Shown here in pieces: positions 42,495 to 51,176 of a stretch of 64,000 nucleotides of DNA. The position numbers and the translations under genes are program-made. The notes under the pieces are model-generated. The model did no database searches, was not told where the DNA came from, and worked only from the letters and a program-made list of their open reading frames with translations. Source of the stretch: DTWD01 sp963662965 (GTDB lineage Bacteria; Acidobacteriota; Vicinamibacteria; Vicinamibacterales; UBA8438); assembly GCA_963662965.1 (NCBI GenBank), contig OY759970.1:4030001-4094000 (forward strand). The letters run 5' to 3'. Each line of letters begins with the position of its first letter. Position 1 is the first letter of the stretch.

Positions 42495-43535
42495 ATGTCC
42501 ACGTCACACAGGTTGGGGCGGCTTCTCCCGGTTCTGGCGATGCTCTTCGCCTTCGCGCTCGTCATGCCGACATCGGCGGCGGCGCAGGATGTCCGCATCG
42601 TCCAGACGAACAGCGCGGGCGACAACGTCCACATCATCGACCCGGTGACCAACACGGTCGTGGGCGAGGTCACCGGCATCGAGCGGGCGCATGGGGCCGC
42701 CCCCTCACCCGACGGGCGCTTCATCTACGTCGCCAACGAGTCGGACGACACGGTCGATGTGGTCGACGTCGGGATGATGAAGGTCGTCAAACAGATCCCG
42801 CTGAGCGGGCGCCCCAACAACATCGCCGCCACGCCGGACGGCCGGAAGGTCTACGTGGCGATCGCCCAGTCCCCGGGCGCGCTCGACGTGATCGACACCG
42901 CGACCAACGAGGTCTCCGCCACGATCTCCGTGCATGGCGGGGTCCATAACACCTACGTGACGCCAGACGGCAAGTATGCGATTGCCGGGATGGTCGGCGC
43001 TCGCAACATCACGGTGGTCGACACCAAGACCGACATGCCGGTCTGGACCGCCTACTGGGATCTGGGGATTCGTCCGATGACCATGGATACCAATGCCGAT
43101 GGGTCGACGCGACGGATCTACGCGCAGCTGTCGAACTTCAACGGCTTCGGTGTGCTCGACTTCGAGACGCGCAAGGAAGTTACCCGGATCGAATACCCCG
43201 AGGTTTCACCCGACCAGCGCACGCCCGGCCACGGCGGGAACACGGCGCATGGCATCGGCGTCACCCCGGACAACAAATACCTGGTGGCCAACAGCAGCCT
43301 GAACAGCAGCGTCTATGTGTACACCCTGCCAGACCTCGATCTGGTCGGCGGCGTCCGAGTGGGCCACTCGCCGAACTGGGTCACAATCACCCCCGACAGT
43401 AAATACGCGTATATCTCGCTGTCAGGGGAGAACAGCGTGGCGGTGGTCGACATCGCCAAGGTCGAGATGGTGACCGAGATCATGACGGGTGGCCAGGTGC
43501 CGAAGCGCAACGCCACGCTGGTCGTCGGGCCGTAA
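42495..43535 (+). CDS. Exported YVTN-type seven-blade beta-propeller
   Basis: 346 aa; AAGGAG 9 bases before the ATG at 42495 and a signal peptide (PVLAMLFAFALVMPTSAAAQ) fix the start. YVTN/NHL-like blades: NVHIIDPVTNTVVGEVTGI, GRFIYVANESDDTVDVVDV, RKVYVAIAQSPGALDVIDTATNEV, KYAIAGMVGARNITVVDTKT, NKYLVANSSLNSSVYVYTLPD, KYAYISLSGENSVAVVDIAKVEMV. Such propellers accompany PQQ and cytochrome systems, but no catalytic site is recognisable. Flanked on both sides by small heme proteins. Confidence 0.85.
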   Translation: MSTSHRLGRLLPVLAMLFAFALVMPTSAAAQDVRIVQTNSAGDNVHIIDPVTNTVVGEVTGIERAHGAAPSPDGRFIYVANESDDTVDVVDVGMMKVVKQIPLSGRPNNIAATPDGRKVYVAIAQSPGALDVIDTATNEVSATISVHGGVHNTYVTPDGKYAIAGMVGARNITVVDTKTDMPVWTAYWDLGIRPMTMDTNADGSTRRIYAQLSNFNGFGVLDFETRKEVTRIEYPEVSPDQRTPGHGGNTAHGIGVTPDNKYLVANSSLNSSVYVYTLPDLDLVGGVRVGHSPNWVTITPDSKYAYISLSGENSVAVVDIAKVEMVTEIMTGGQVPKRNATLVVGP

Positions 43536-43555
43536 CCCTCGCGGTGGAATGAACG

Positions 43556-43984
43556 GTGTCCGTTGTTCTAGTGGTGGCGCTGGCGTTCGTGGTGGCGGCG
43601 GTCGCGCTCGGAGGTGTCGCCGCGGCGCAGTCTCGCTCCGTGGCGGACGGCGTCTATACGACGGCGCAAGCCGACCGAGGTGAAGCGCTCTACGACGAGC
43701 AGTGCGTGTCGTGTCACGGCGACATCAAGCAGATGACGCCCGAGATGGCGGCGTTGCTGGCCGACCACACGTTTCGAGCCCGGTGGAGCGAGCGGTCGCT
43801 CGGTGAGCTGTTCGAGATGATTCAGGTCGAGATGCCGCAGGATGCGCCCGGGTCGCTGTCACCTCCGGAGACGGCCGACCTGCTCGCCTTTATTCTGCGC
43901 GGCAACCGGCGTCCGGCCGGAGAGGCCGCCTTGCCGGAGGAGATCGAGGCGTTGAACGCCATTCCGTTTGAATTCGTTCCGTGA
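43556..43984 (+). CDS. Exported c-type cytochrome
   Basis: 142 aa, start GTG at 43556, signal peptide VVALAFVVAAVALGGVAAAQ. Single cytochrome c domain: DRGEALYDEQCVSCHGD with CVSCH at 50-54, and the axial Met probably in FEMIQVEMPQDAPGSL; LSPPETADLLAFILRGN is the C-terminal helix typical of cytochrome c domains attached to PQQ dehydrogenases. Likely the electron acceptor for the heme-less quinoproteins of this region (inference from neighbourhood). Confidence 0.85.
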   Translation: MSVVLVVALAFVVAAVALGGVAAAQSRSVADGVYTTAQADRGEALYDEQCVSCHGDIKQMTPEMAALLADHTFRARWSERSLGELFEMIQVEMPQDAPGSLSPPETADLLAFILRGNRRPAGEAALPEEIEALNAIPFEFVP

Positions 43985-44012
43985 TCTGGAGACAGGCGGA
44001 GGTCAAGCCCAC

Positions 44013-44435
44013 ATGACAAAGACGAGAACGTTAGCCGTCGGCGCCGTAGGTCTCGGTCTGCTCCTGCTGACAGCCCAGGCGTCAGCGCATCATTCGTTCT
44101 CGGCCGAATTCGACATCGACAAGCCGATCACGCTCGAAGGGACGCTCACGGAGCTGGAGTGGGTGAACCCGCATGGATGGATTCACATGGACGTCGAGGG
44201 CGAAGACGGTGCCATCGTGAATTGGTCGGTCGAGATGGGAAACCCGACCGCGTTGCTGAGGCGCGGCCTGAGGAAGAGTGACTTTCCGCCCGGGATCGAG
44301 TTCATCGTCGAGGGGTATGAGGCCAAGGACGGCACCCCGACGGCGAACGGCATCACGGTCACGTTCCTGGACGGTCGCAACTTCTTCGCCGGCTCGTCAG
44401 GCACGGGCGCCCCGTTGCCGGAGGAATATCGCTAG
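44013..44435 (+). CDS. DUF6152-family exported protein
   Basis: 140 aa, ATG after GGCGGAGGTCAAGCCCAC, signal peptide ending TAQASA. The mature start HHSFSAEFDIDKPITLEGTLTELEWVNPHGWIHMDVEG and FLDGRNFFAGSSG are the DUF6152 signature. The two N-terminal His residues exposed after cleavage (HHSF) could bind copper. DUF6152 genes are commonly found next to the exported family represented by the next two genes. Function not established. Confidence 0.85.
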   Translation: MTKTRTLAVGAVGLGLLLLTAQASAHHSFSAEFDIDKPITLEGTLTELEWVNPHGWIHMDVEGEDGAIVNWSVEMGNPTALLRRGLRKSDFPPGIEFIVEGYEAKDGTPTANGITVTFLDGRNFFAGSSGTGAPLPEEYR

Positions 44436-44445
44436 GCCGATATGG

Positions 44446-44555
44446 GAACCTTTCGCAACGGCCAAGGCGCGCACGGCGCGCCTCGCGGGCGCGGAGTGGG
44501 GCTCTCGGGGTTCCCGCGTAGCACCCGCGAGGGTTCGGGGCGCAGCCCCGTCTAA
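44446..44555. repeat. GC-rich intergenic repeat, copy B
   Basis: 110 bases, about 90% identical by eye to 15391-15499: TTCGCAACGGCC, AAGGCGCGCACGGCGCGCC, a shared central block (TCGCGGGCGCGGAGTGGGGCT), then GGGGCGCAGCCCC and GTCTAA. The element ends 3 bases before the ATG at 44559, so the whole 5' leader and ribosome-binding region of the next gene is repeat sequence. Confidence 0.8.
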
Positions 44556-44558
44556 TTG

Positions 44559-45299
44559 ATGATGCGCATCGGCTCGATGATGGCTGCGGTCGGTGGGGCG
44601 GCCGTGTTTCTGCTCGTATCGATCCCCGTCGCCGGACAAACCGAAGCGCCTGACCTGGAGGGCATCTGGCAGGCCGTCAACACCGCGGCATGGGATATCC
44701 AGGACCATCCGGCACGACGTGGCGTGCCAGCCGGGCAGGGTGTCGTCGAGGGGAACGAGATCCCGTATCAGCCGTGGGCGCTGACGCAAAAACGGGAGAA
44801 CCTCGAGAACGCCGCCAGCGCCGACCCGTTGACCGATTGCTCCATGCCAGGTGTGCCGCGGATCACCTACATGCCCTATCCCTTTCAGATTCTGCAGTTC
44901 TCCGACCGCATGCTCATCCTCTATGAGTACGTCCATGTGACCCGCACCATCTACATGGACGGGAGCCAGCATCCGGAGGGCCATATCGACTTCTGGATGG
45001 GCGACTCGCGCGGCCGGTGGGAGGGCGAGACGCTGGTCGTCGATGTGATCCACTTCAACGACCAGACCTGGTTCGACCGGGCCGGCAACTTCCATAGCGA
45101 GGCGTTACACGTCGTCGAGCGCTACACGCCCGCGGGCCCCGATCACTTGATCTATGAGGTCACGATCGAGGATCCCAACGTCTTTACCCGCCCCTGGACG
45201 ATGCGTATGCCGCTCTATCGCCGCCAGGACGCCGACGTTCAACTGCTGGAATACGAGTGCTATGGCTATGCGGAAGAAGAATTGGCACAAGACAAGTAA
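44559..45299 (+). CDS. Exported protein of the GDSRG-WEGDTLVVE family, copy 2
   Basis: 246 aa, the shortest of the five. Signal peptide GSMMAAVGGAAVFLLVSIPVAG. Motifs: PDLEGIWQAVNTAAWD, EIPYQPWA, TDCSMPGVPRITYMPYPFQILQ, ILYEYVHVTRTIYM, MGDSRGRWEGETLVVDVIHFNDQTWFDRAGNF, LHVVERYTPAGPDHLIYEVTIEDPNVFTRPW, LEYECYGYAEEE. The start is uncertain among ATG 44559, ATG 44562 and an upstream TTG; there is no Shine-Dalgarno because repeat copy B abuts it. Its end overlaps the next family member by about 30 bases, so the pair is cotranscribed. Confidence 0.8.
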   Translation: MMRIGSMMAAVGGAAVFLLVSIPVAGQTEAPDLEGIWQAVNTAAWDIQDHPARRGVPAGQGVVEGNEIPYQPWALTQKRENLENAASADPLTDCSMPGVPRITYMPYPFQILQFSDRMLILYEYVHVTRTIYMDGSQHPEGHIDFWMGDSRGRWEGETLVVDVIHFNDQTWFDRAGNFHSEALHVVERYTPAGPDHLIYEVTIEDPNVFTRPWTMRMPLYRRQDADVQLLEYECYGYAEEELAQDK

Positions 45300-46167
45300 C
45301 GCGACGCTGAGAGGCGTTGGCATCGTCACGGCGATGTTGCTGGTGGCGACGACGGCGAACGCCCAAGGCTGGGAGCCGCCGCGCACATCGGATGGGCATC
45401 CCGACCTCCAGGGCTACTGGGACGGCGGGCCGGCCAACGCCTCGCACAGCATCGAAGACGGGTGCTGTGACGCCATCCACGCCAGAATGCAGAGCCGAAC
45501 TGCCGACCGGCTCGGGCTCCGCGAGCCGTTGATCATCGACCCGCCCGACGGGCGGATTCCGTATCAGCCGTGGGCGGCAGAAAAACGGACGGAGCTCCTC
45601 TTCGACATGGAAACCCCGACGGAGCTGGGACACATCGATCCGGAGGATCGGTGTTTGCTGCTCGGCGCGCCACGGAGCAACTACCGCGGCGATCTGGAGA
45701 TCCGTCAGAACGCCAACCACGTGGTGATCCTGTACGAGTGGGCGCACGCGTATCGCGTCATCCCGTTGGACCGGCGTCCGCACGTCGGTAAGGACATCAG
45801 CATGTACAACGGCGATTCACGTGGTCGCTGGGAAGGTGACACATTGGTCGTCGAGGCGCGCAATTTCAACGACCAGATCTGGCTCGACTCCCACGGGAGC
45901 TTCTACAGCGACGACTTCCGCGTGGTCGAGCGCTGGCAACTCCTGGAGGGGGACAGGCTTCGATACGAAGCGACGATCGAAGACCCGAATGTGTTCACGC
46001 GACCGTGGACGTTGGCGTTCACGATGGGCCGGATCGGGGATGAGGAATACGAATTCTTTGAAGAGGCATGCTGGGAAGGTGTCACCAACAAGCACCGACT
46101 GGCGGCGGGACGAAACGCCGTGGCGGCGGGCGAACGACGCCTGCACACCCACGACGATCCTCAGTAA
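45268..46167 (+). CDS. Exported protein of the GDSRG-WEGDTLVVE family, copy 3
   Basis: 299 aa from ATG 45268, inside the end of the preceding gene; ATG 45262 is equally possible. Signal peptide VGIVTAMLLVATTANAQ. Motifs: GHPDLQGYWDGG, IIDPPDGRIPYQPWA, EDRCLLLGAPRSNYRG, VILYEWAHAYRVIPLDRRPHVG, YNGDSRGRWEGDTLVVEARNFNDQIWLDSHGSFYSDDFRVVERW, LRYEATIEDPNVFTRPWTLAF, FFEEACWEGVTN. Closely similar to copy 2 and probably a tandem duplicate of it. Followed 30 bases later by the heme/propeller gene. Confidence 0.8.
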   Translation: MRKKNWHKTSNATLRGVGIVTAMLLVATTANAQGWEPPRTSDGHPDLQGYWDGGPANASHSIEDGCCDAIHARMQSRTADRLGLREPLIIDPPDGRIPYQPWAAEKRTELLFDMETPTELGHIDPEDRCLLLGAPRSNYRGDLEIRQNANHVVILYEWAHAYRVIPLDRRPHVGKDISMYNGDSRGRWEGDTLVVEARNFNDQIWLDSHGSFYSDDFRVVERWQLLEGDRLRYEATIEDPNVFTRPWTLAFTMGRIGDEEYEFFEEACWEGVTNKHRLAAGRNAVAAGERRLHTHDDPQ

Positions 46168-46197
46168 GATCGAAGGCGCTCTGGAGGAAACGGCATC

Positions 46198-48393
46198 ATG
46201 AAGATACGGGGACTGGCAGTCGTGGCCGCGGTGGTCGCGTTCGCAGCGGTCGGCACGTGGATGGGTCCATCCGTCCAAGGTCAGGCGGCCGAGAGTGGGG
46301 ACGGCGTGATTCGAGGCGTCGTCACGAGCAGCAACGGGGCCGAGGAGGGGGTCTGGGTGATCGCCGAAACCGACGATCTCGCGACTCGCTTCATCAAGAC
46401 CGTCGTCACCGGTGACGACGGTCGGTTCTTGATTCCCGAGCTGCCGGCCGCGACCTACCAGGTCTGGGTGCGCGGCTATGGGTTGGCCGATTCGGCCAAG
46501 GTCGACGCGTCGCCGGGCGAGGATCTAACGCTCGAGGCGACGGTCGCCGCCGATGACACGGAAGCGGCCAAAGTGTACCCCGCCAACTACTGGTACTCGC
46601 TGATCGAGCCGCCGAGGGCGGGTGAGTTTCCTGGCACCGGCTTGGAAGGCAACGGCATCGCGGAGACCCTCGCGCACCAGAGCCAATGGGTCGACGTCCA
46701 GAAGCAGGGGTGCATGCTCTGTCACCAGCTCGGCAGCCGCATCGTCCGGGAGATCGACAACATCGATCAGTTCGATTCGACGACCGCCGCCTGGGACCAC
46801 CGGGTGCAGATGGGGCAGCGCGGCTCGCAGATGACCAACGTGATGAACCGGTTCGGTCGAGAGCGCGGGTTGCAGATGTTCGCCGACTGGAGCGACCGAA
46901 TTGCCTCGGGCGCGCTCCCGCCAAAGCCGCCGCGCCCGGAAGGTGTGGAGCGGAACGTCGTCGTCACGATGTGGGAGTGGGGCACGGAGATCGATTACAT
47001 CCACGACGAGATCGCGAGCGACAAGCGGGATCCGACCGTCAACGCCAATGGTCCGATCTACGGCGTGAACATTTCCAACGACGAGCTGGCGATCCTCGAT
47101 CCGGTGACGCACCAGGCGACCAACCTCAAGGTGCCGATGCGCGTGGATCCGTCGACCGTCCCCGGCATGATTGCGCGGTCGATGCCGGCGCCGTCGCGCT
47201 TTTATGGTGACGAGCTGATCTGGAACGACCCGGCCAACCCGCACAACCCGATGATGGACCACAAGGGGCGCGTCTGGTTGACATCGGCGATCCGTCCGCG
47301 GCCCAACCCGGAGTGGTGCCAGGAAGGCTCCGACAACAAGTTCGCGCAGTACTACCCGATCGCACGCGGCTATCGCGGCGCTGTCTACTACGACCCGCCG
47401 GCCGAGCGATGGGTCATGATTGACACCTGCTTCGGCACACACCACTTGCAGTTTGCCGAGGATGACGACCACACGCTGTTCTTCAGTGGGGGCGGGCAAG
47501 TGGTCGGCTGGCTCAAGACCGCGGTGTATGACGAGACCGGCGACGAGCAATTCTCCCAAGGATGGTGCCCGACCGTGGTCGATACCAACGGCGATGGGCA
47601 GATCACCAGGCCGTGGAACGAGCCGAATCAACGCGGCACGATTGAGAATTTTGACCGGACCCGAGACACCCGCCTCGTCGTCGGAAGCTACGGGGTCGTC
47701 CCCGACCCCTTGGAGGAGACCGCCGTCTGGATCGTGTCGAATCGATTCCCGGGGCGACTCACCTACATGGACATCGGCGACAATCCCCCGGAAACCTGTC
47801 TCAGTGAGGTCTACGAGGTGCCGTCGGTGCTCGACCCGAGCGTCCCGCGGGAGCAGACCGGCTTTGGTCCACGCGGACTCGACATCGACCGCCACGGTGT
47901 GGTCTGGACGGCGCTGTCTGGCAGTAGCGACTTCGCCTCATTCGATCGCGCCAAGTGCCGCGTGAAAAACGGACCCGACGTGGTCGATGGGCGGCACTGC
48001 ACCGAAGGGTGGACGCTGTATCCGACCCCGGGTCCGGAGATTCCCGGAACCGACCCGCCCGTGCGCGCCGACTACCACTATTACAACTGGGTCGACCAGC
48101 ACAACGCGCTCGGGTTGGGTGCGAATATCCCGATTGCCAATGGATCGAACTCCGATTCGTTGCTGGCGCTGATGCCCGAGACGGGCGAGTGGGTGGTGAT
48201 GCGGGTGCCGTATCCGCAGGGCTTCTTCAGCCGCGGCCTCGACGGACGCATCGACGACCCGAACGCCGGCTGGAAGGGACGCGGGGTCTGGGCGACCTAC
48301 GGCGCCGCGGTCACCTGGCACATCGAGGGTGGACAGGGCGCCAAACCGGGTATCGTGAAGTTCCAGGTCAGGCCCGACCCGCTGGCCAATTAG
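46198..48393 (+). CDS. Carboxypeptidase-regulatory-like domain / heme c / beta-propeller exported protein, copy 2
   Basis: 731 aa, start after CTGGAGGAAACGGCATC. Same architecture as 15585-17801: signal peptide, regulatory-like domain (GVIRGVVTSSNGAEEGVWVIAET, GDDGRFLIPELPAATYQVWVRGYG), heme site CMLCH near residue 175, and the propeller (DHKGRVWLTSAIRPRPNPEWCQEGSD, CFGTHHLQF, GLDIDRHGVVWTALSGSSDFASFDR, SDSLLALMPETGEWVVMRVPYPQGFFSRGLDGRIDDPNAGWKGRG). The heme and the long conserved stretches in both copies argue for a maintained function in the periplasm. Neighbouring genes before and after belong to the GDSRG-WEGDTLVVE family. Confidence 0.8.
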   Translation: MKIRGLAVVAAVVAFAAVGTWMGPSVQGQAAESGDGVIRGVVTSSNGAEEGVWVIAETDDLATRFIKTVVTGDDGRFLIPELPAATYQVWVRGYGLADSAKVDASPGEDLTLEATVAADDTEAAKVYPANYWYSLIEPPRAGEFPGTGLEGNGIAETLAHQSQWVDVQKQGCMLCHQLGSRIVREIDNIDQFDSTTAAWDHRVQMGQRGSQMTNVMNRFGRERGLQMFADWSDRIASGALPPKPPRPEGVERNVVVTMWEWGTEIDYIHDEIASDKRDPTVNANGPIYGVNISNDELAILDPVTHQATNLKVPMRVDPSTVPGMIARSMPAPSRFYGDELIWNDPANPHNPMMDHKGRVWLTSAIRPRPNPEWCQEGSDNKFAQYYPIARGYRGAVYYDPPAERWVMIDTCFGTHHLQFAEDDDHTLFFSGGGQVVGWLKTAVYDETGDEQFSQGWCPTVVDTNGDGQITRPWNEPNQRGTIENFDRTRDTRLVVGSYGVVPDPLEETAVWIVSNRFPGRLTYMDIGDNPPETCLSEVYEVPSVLDPSVPREQTGFGPRGLDIDRHGVVWTALSGSSDFASFDRAKCRVKNGPDVVDGRHCTEGWTLYPTPGPEIPGTDPPVRADYHYYNWVDQHNALGLGANIPIANGSNSDSLLALMPETGEWVVMRVPYPQGFFSRGLDGRIDDPNAGWKGRGVWATYGAAVTWHIEGGQGAKPGIVKFQVRPDPLAN

Positions 48394-48414
48394 GCCTTGA
48401 TGCTAGGAGTGCAC

Positions 48415-49512
48415 GTGAGCGAAAAACGGCTTGCAACGTTGTCTTCACTGATTGTGGCGCTGTCGGTCGCGGTGGTGCCGGCCGCCGGCCAGGAGGTTCG
48501 CACCGCTTCTGGCGCGAGCACGGAGCTCCGCGGACTGGTGGTCAGTGAGGACGCGACGACCGTGCCGCGCACGCCGTGGGGCGCCCCCGACCTGCAGGGA
48601 ATCTGGAACAACTCCACGACGACGCCGTTCGAGCGACTGACCGCCTCCGAGAAGGAGCGGGGACGGTTGGCGCAGGAGCAGGTGACACGGGCCACCGGCG
48701 GCACCGGCGCCGGCTGGCTCGAGCAGGCCGGAGGGCTCGAGCGGGAGTCGCTGATCGTCGATCCGCCGGACGGCCGGATCCCGATGACCGAGGCGGCGAT
48801 GGAGCGGCTGATTGCGCGAGAGCGCGCACGCCGCGATCGCGGTGAGGCCGACTCGTGGCTCGACCGCAACAGCTGGGAGCGGTGCATCTCGAGGACGCTG
48901 CCGATCGCGATGATCCCAAATATCTACAACGCGAATCACCAGATCTTTCAGACACCGACGCACATCGTGATCCTGATGGAGATGATTCACGAGGCGCGCA
49001 TCATCCCCCTGGGCGAGCGTCCGCATGCGTCCGACCGGATCCGGCAGTGGCTCGGTGATTCGCGTGGCTACTGGGAGGGCGACACGCTGGTGGTCGAGAC
49101 GATCCACTTCAACAACCGGCTGGACGGCGGCGACTTGCAGCCGTCGCACATCATCCAAACGACCCATCGTGGTCCAGGCGGGACGCTCCGTCTCGTCGAG
49201 CGCTTCACGCTGGTCGACGCCAACACGATCGATTACCGCTTCACCGTCGAGGACCCGAAGATCTACACGCAGCCGTACACGGCGGCCATCCCGATGCATC
49301 GCCGGGATGCGAGCGACCAGCTGAATCAGCTGTTCGAGTACGCCTGCCACGAGGGCAACCACGCGATGGTCAACCTGCTGACCGCCGGTCGTAAGGACGA
49401 GCAGCAGGCGCTGGATGCGGCGGCGCTCGTCCGCCAGCAGCGGATCGAGGCCGGTCATCCCGGCGTTCGCGAGCCGGCCGTCCCGTACGTGCCCGAAGAG
49501 CCGCGCCAGTAG
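48415..49512 (+). CDS. Exported protein of the GDSRG-WEGDTLVVE family, copy 4
   Basis: 365 aa, the longest of the five. I chose GTG 48415 because AGGAGT lies 6 bases upstream; ATG 48400 in the same frame is the alternative. Signal peptide LSSLIVALSVAVVPAAGQ. Motifs: GAPDLQGIWNNSTTTPFERL, IVDPPDGRIPMTEAAMERL, WERCISRTLPIAMIPN, VILMEMIHEARIIPLGERPHAS, LGDSRGYWEGDTLVVETIHFNNRL, LRLVERFTLVDANTIDYRFTVEDPKIYTQPYTAAIPM, FEYACHEGNHAMVNLLTAGR. Twenty-one bases separate it from the heme/propeller gene. Confidence 0.85.
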   Translation: MSEKRLATLSSLIVALSVAVVPAAGQEVRTASGASTELRGLVVSEDATTVPRTPWGAPDLQGIWNNSTTTPFERLTASEKERGRLAQEQVTRATGGTGAGWLEQAGGLERESLIVDPPDGRIPMTEAAMERLIARERARRDRGEADSWLDRNSWERCISRTLPIAMIPNIYNANHQIFQTPTHIVILMEMIHEARIIPLGERPHASDRIRQWLGDSRGYWEGDTLVVETIHFNNRLDGGDLQPSHIIQTTHRGPGGTLRLVERFTLVDANTIDYRFTVEDPKIYTQPYTAAIPMHRRDASDQLNQLFEYACHEGNHAMVNLLTAGRKDEQQALDAAALVRQQRIEAGHPGVREPAVPYVPEEPRQ

Positions 49513-49752
49513 CGCGAGCCGGTCCGCGCGTCGGAGCACCGGTCGCGCACATCCCTCAGAAATATATGGACTCCTCCCGGGGGGCAAGAGAGCGACGGCG
49601 GAACAGCCACCAGCTTGGGTGCAGCAAGATATCCGGCCTCTGGTGTGGCACCACTGCGGTTCCGGGCCACGATGGACAAGGCGCTACATCGGGGACCAGA
49701 GACCGGCACGGGCTGACAGGGGTGTGCCCAGTGTCTGAATCGGTCTCGTCCG

Positions 49753-50121
49753 ATGTCGGTCCGACCTGAGCTCGAGGGGAGGCAGCAGATCTCCATCGGC
49801 GGTGGGTATCGGCCCGCGTGGTCGGCGGACGGCAGCGAGATTGTCTACATTCGCGTCCCCAACGGGCCACCGGAAGCGGTCATGCGTGTGACCATCGACG
49901 TCGCTAGTGAGCCGTCATCGTTGAGCGTGAGTCAGCCCGAGGAATTGTTCGATTTTGTCTATGACTCTCGGATCGCTGGCCAGCGCTACTGCGACGTGTC
50001 TCCTGACACGGAGCGGTTTCTCGTGATCACGCTCGGATCAGGCGACGTTGGTTCGGCCCGGGAGATTAACGTCGTTCTCAACTGGTTCGAGGAGCTCAAA
50101 GAGCGTGTGCCGCTGCCGTAG
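49753..50121 (+). pseudogene. PD40/TolB-like propeller, C-terminal remnant 2
   Basis: Reads GRQQISIGGGYRPAWSADGSEIVYI, then YCDVSPDTERFLVI and ends VVLNWFEELKERVPLP, the same kinase-propeller tail as 33500-33892. About 110 residues remain, with no kinase domain upstream; the 240 bases before it (49513-49752) hold nothing recognisable. The stub ends 36 bases before the CMD lipoprotein gene. Confidence 0.75.
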
Positions 50122-50157
50122 CGCGGTGTCGATGACGGCGTCGAGAGGAGGACTGAC

Positions 50158-50976
50158 ATGAAGAAGACAAGATGGCGTACAGCGATCCTGCTAGTCGTCG
50201 GTGTTGCTGGCCTGACGTTGGTTTCCGCGTGTGCGTCTGACACCGTGCCGACGTCCGCTGCCGCACAGGAAAACGCCGCAGACGTCCCGGCGCTGCCGTC
50301 GCCCGATCTGTACGCCGGGTCGCCCTATCTTCGGGAGCTGCGCAACGAGCTCGTCTACGGCGAGATCTGGGAGCGCCCACAGCTCGCTAAGCGCGACCGG
50401 AGCTTGATCACGATCGCCGTACTCCAGGCGCTCGCCCGCGAAGAGCTGGCGATCCATATCCCGCGCGGCCTCGACAACGGCCTGACCCCGGAGGAGATCT
50501 CCGAGATCATCCTGCATGTGACGTTTTACGCCGGCTGGCCGACCGGCGTGCAGGCGTCGTTGACGGCGGCCGAGGCGTTCGAGGAACGGGGAATCTCGCT
50601 CGGCGACCTGCCCCGGGCGCCGGCTGGAAGCGACGCGTCGACGCCAGGCTCGCTCAGCGATGCCTACGCGGCGGTGCCGCGGCTCGGCGAGTTACGCAAC
50701 AGCCTCCTCTACGGCGACATCTGGGAGCGGCCGCTTCTCTCCAAGCGCGACCGGAGCCTGATCACGGTGGCGATCAATCAGGCGACCTACGCAACCAACG
50801 AGCTGCGGATCCACATCGACCGCGCACTCGACGAGAACGGCGTGACACCAGAGGAGATCTCCGAAGTGATCCTCCACGTGACGTTCTACGCCGGGTGGCC
50901 GGCGGCGGTGAATGCCGGACGGCTGCTGACGGCGGCGCTCGAAGAACGTGGCGTCGACTTGAGCGAGTTGCAGTAG
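50158..50976 (+). CDS. Tandem carboxymuconolactone-decarboxylase-like lipoprotein
   Basis: 272 aa, ATG after GAGAGGAGGACTGAC. Lipoprotein signal with lipobox LVSAC (Cys25). Two copies of the CMD domain: LRELRNELVYGEIWERPQLAKRDRSLITIAVLQALA...EEISEIILHVTFYAGWPTGVQA, and LGELRNSLLYGDIWERPLLSKRDRSLITVAINQATY...EEISEVILHVTFYAGWPAAVNA. CMD proteins (PcaC-like) decarboxylate gamma-carboxymuconolactone or act as AhpD-type peroxidases; the CxxC of AhpD is absent. A lipid-anchored tandem form outside the cytoplasm is unusual for PcaC. Confidence 0.85.
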   Translation: MKKTRWRTAILLVVGVAGLTLVSACASDTVPTSAAAQENAADVPALPSPDLYAGSPYLRELRNELVYGEIWERPQLAKRDRSLITIAVLQALAREELAIHIPRGLDNGLTPEEISEIILHVTFYAGWPTGVQASLTAAEAFEERGISLGDLPRAPAGSDASTPGSLSDAYAAVPRLGELRNSLLYGDIWERPLLSKRDRSLITVAINQATYATNELRIHIDRALDENGVTPEEISEVILHVTFYAGWPAAVNAGRLLTAALEERGVDLSELQ

Positions 50977-50999
50977 CCACCCGGTAGAGTCCCTTCGAG

Positions 51000-51176
51000 G
51001 TGCCATACGACTTCGACCGGCTCGGCAACGGAAACTCGACCTACGATGCCGGACCCGATGGCCGGCTACTGATGGTCAAGACCGAAGGTGAGACGGATGG
51101 GGACGCGCCACCTCTGGAGATCCGGGTCGTCCTCAACTGGGTCGAGGAACTCAAGGCGCGGGTGCCCCTGCGATGA
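51000..51176 (+). pseudogene. PD40/TolB-like propeller, C-terminal remnant 3
   Basis: The frame ends in YDAGPDGRLLMVKTEGE, then EIRVVLNWVEELKARVPLR and stop, the third copy of the kinase-propeller tail in this window. Only about 55 residues remain. Its stop overlaps the start of the quinoprotein gene (ATGA), so if translated it could couple to it. Confidence 0.65.
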
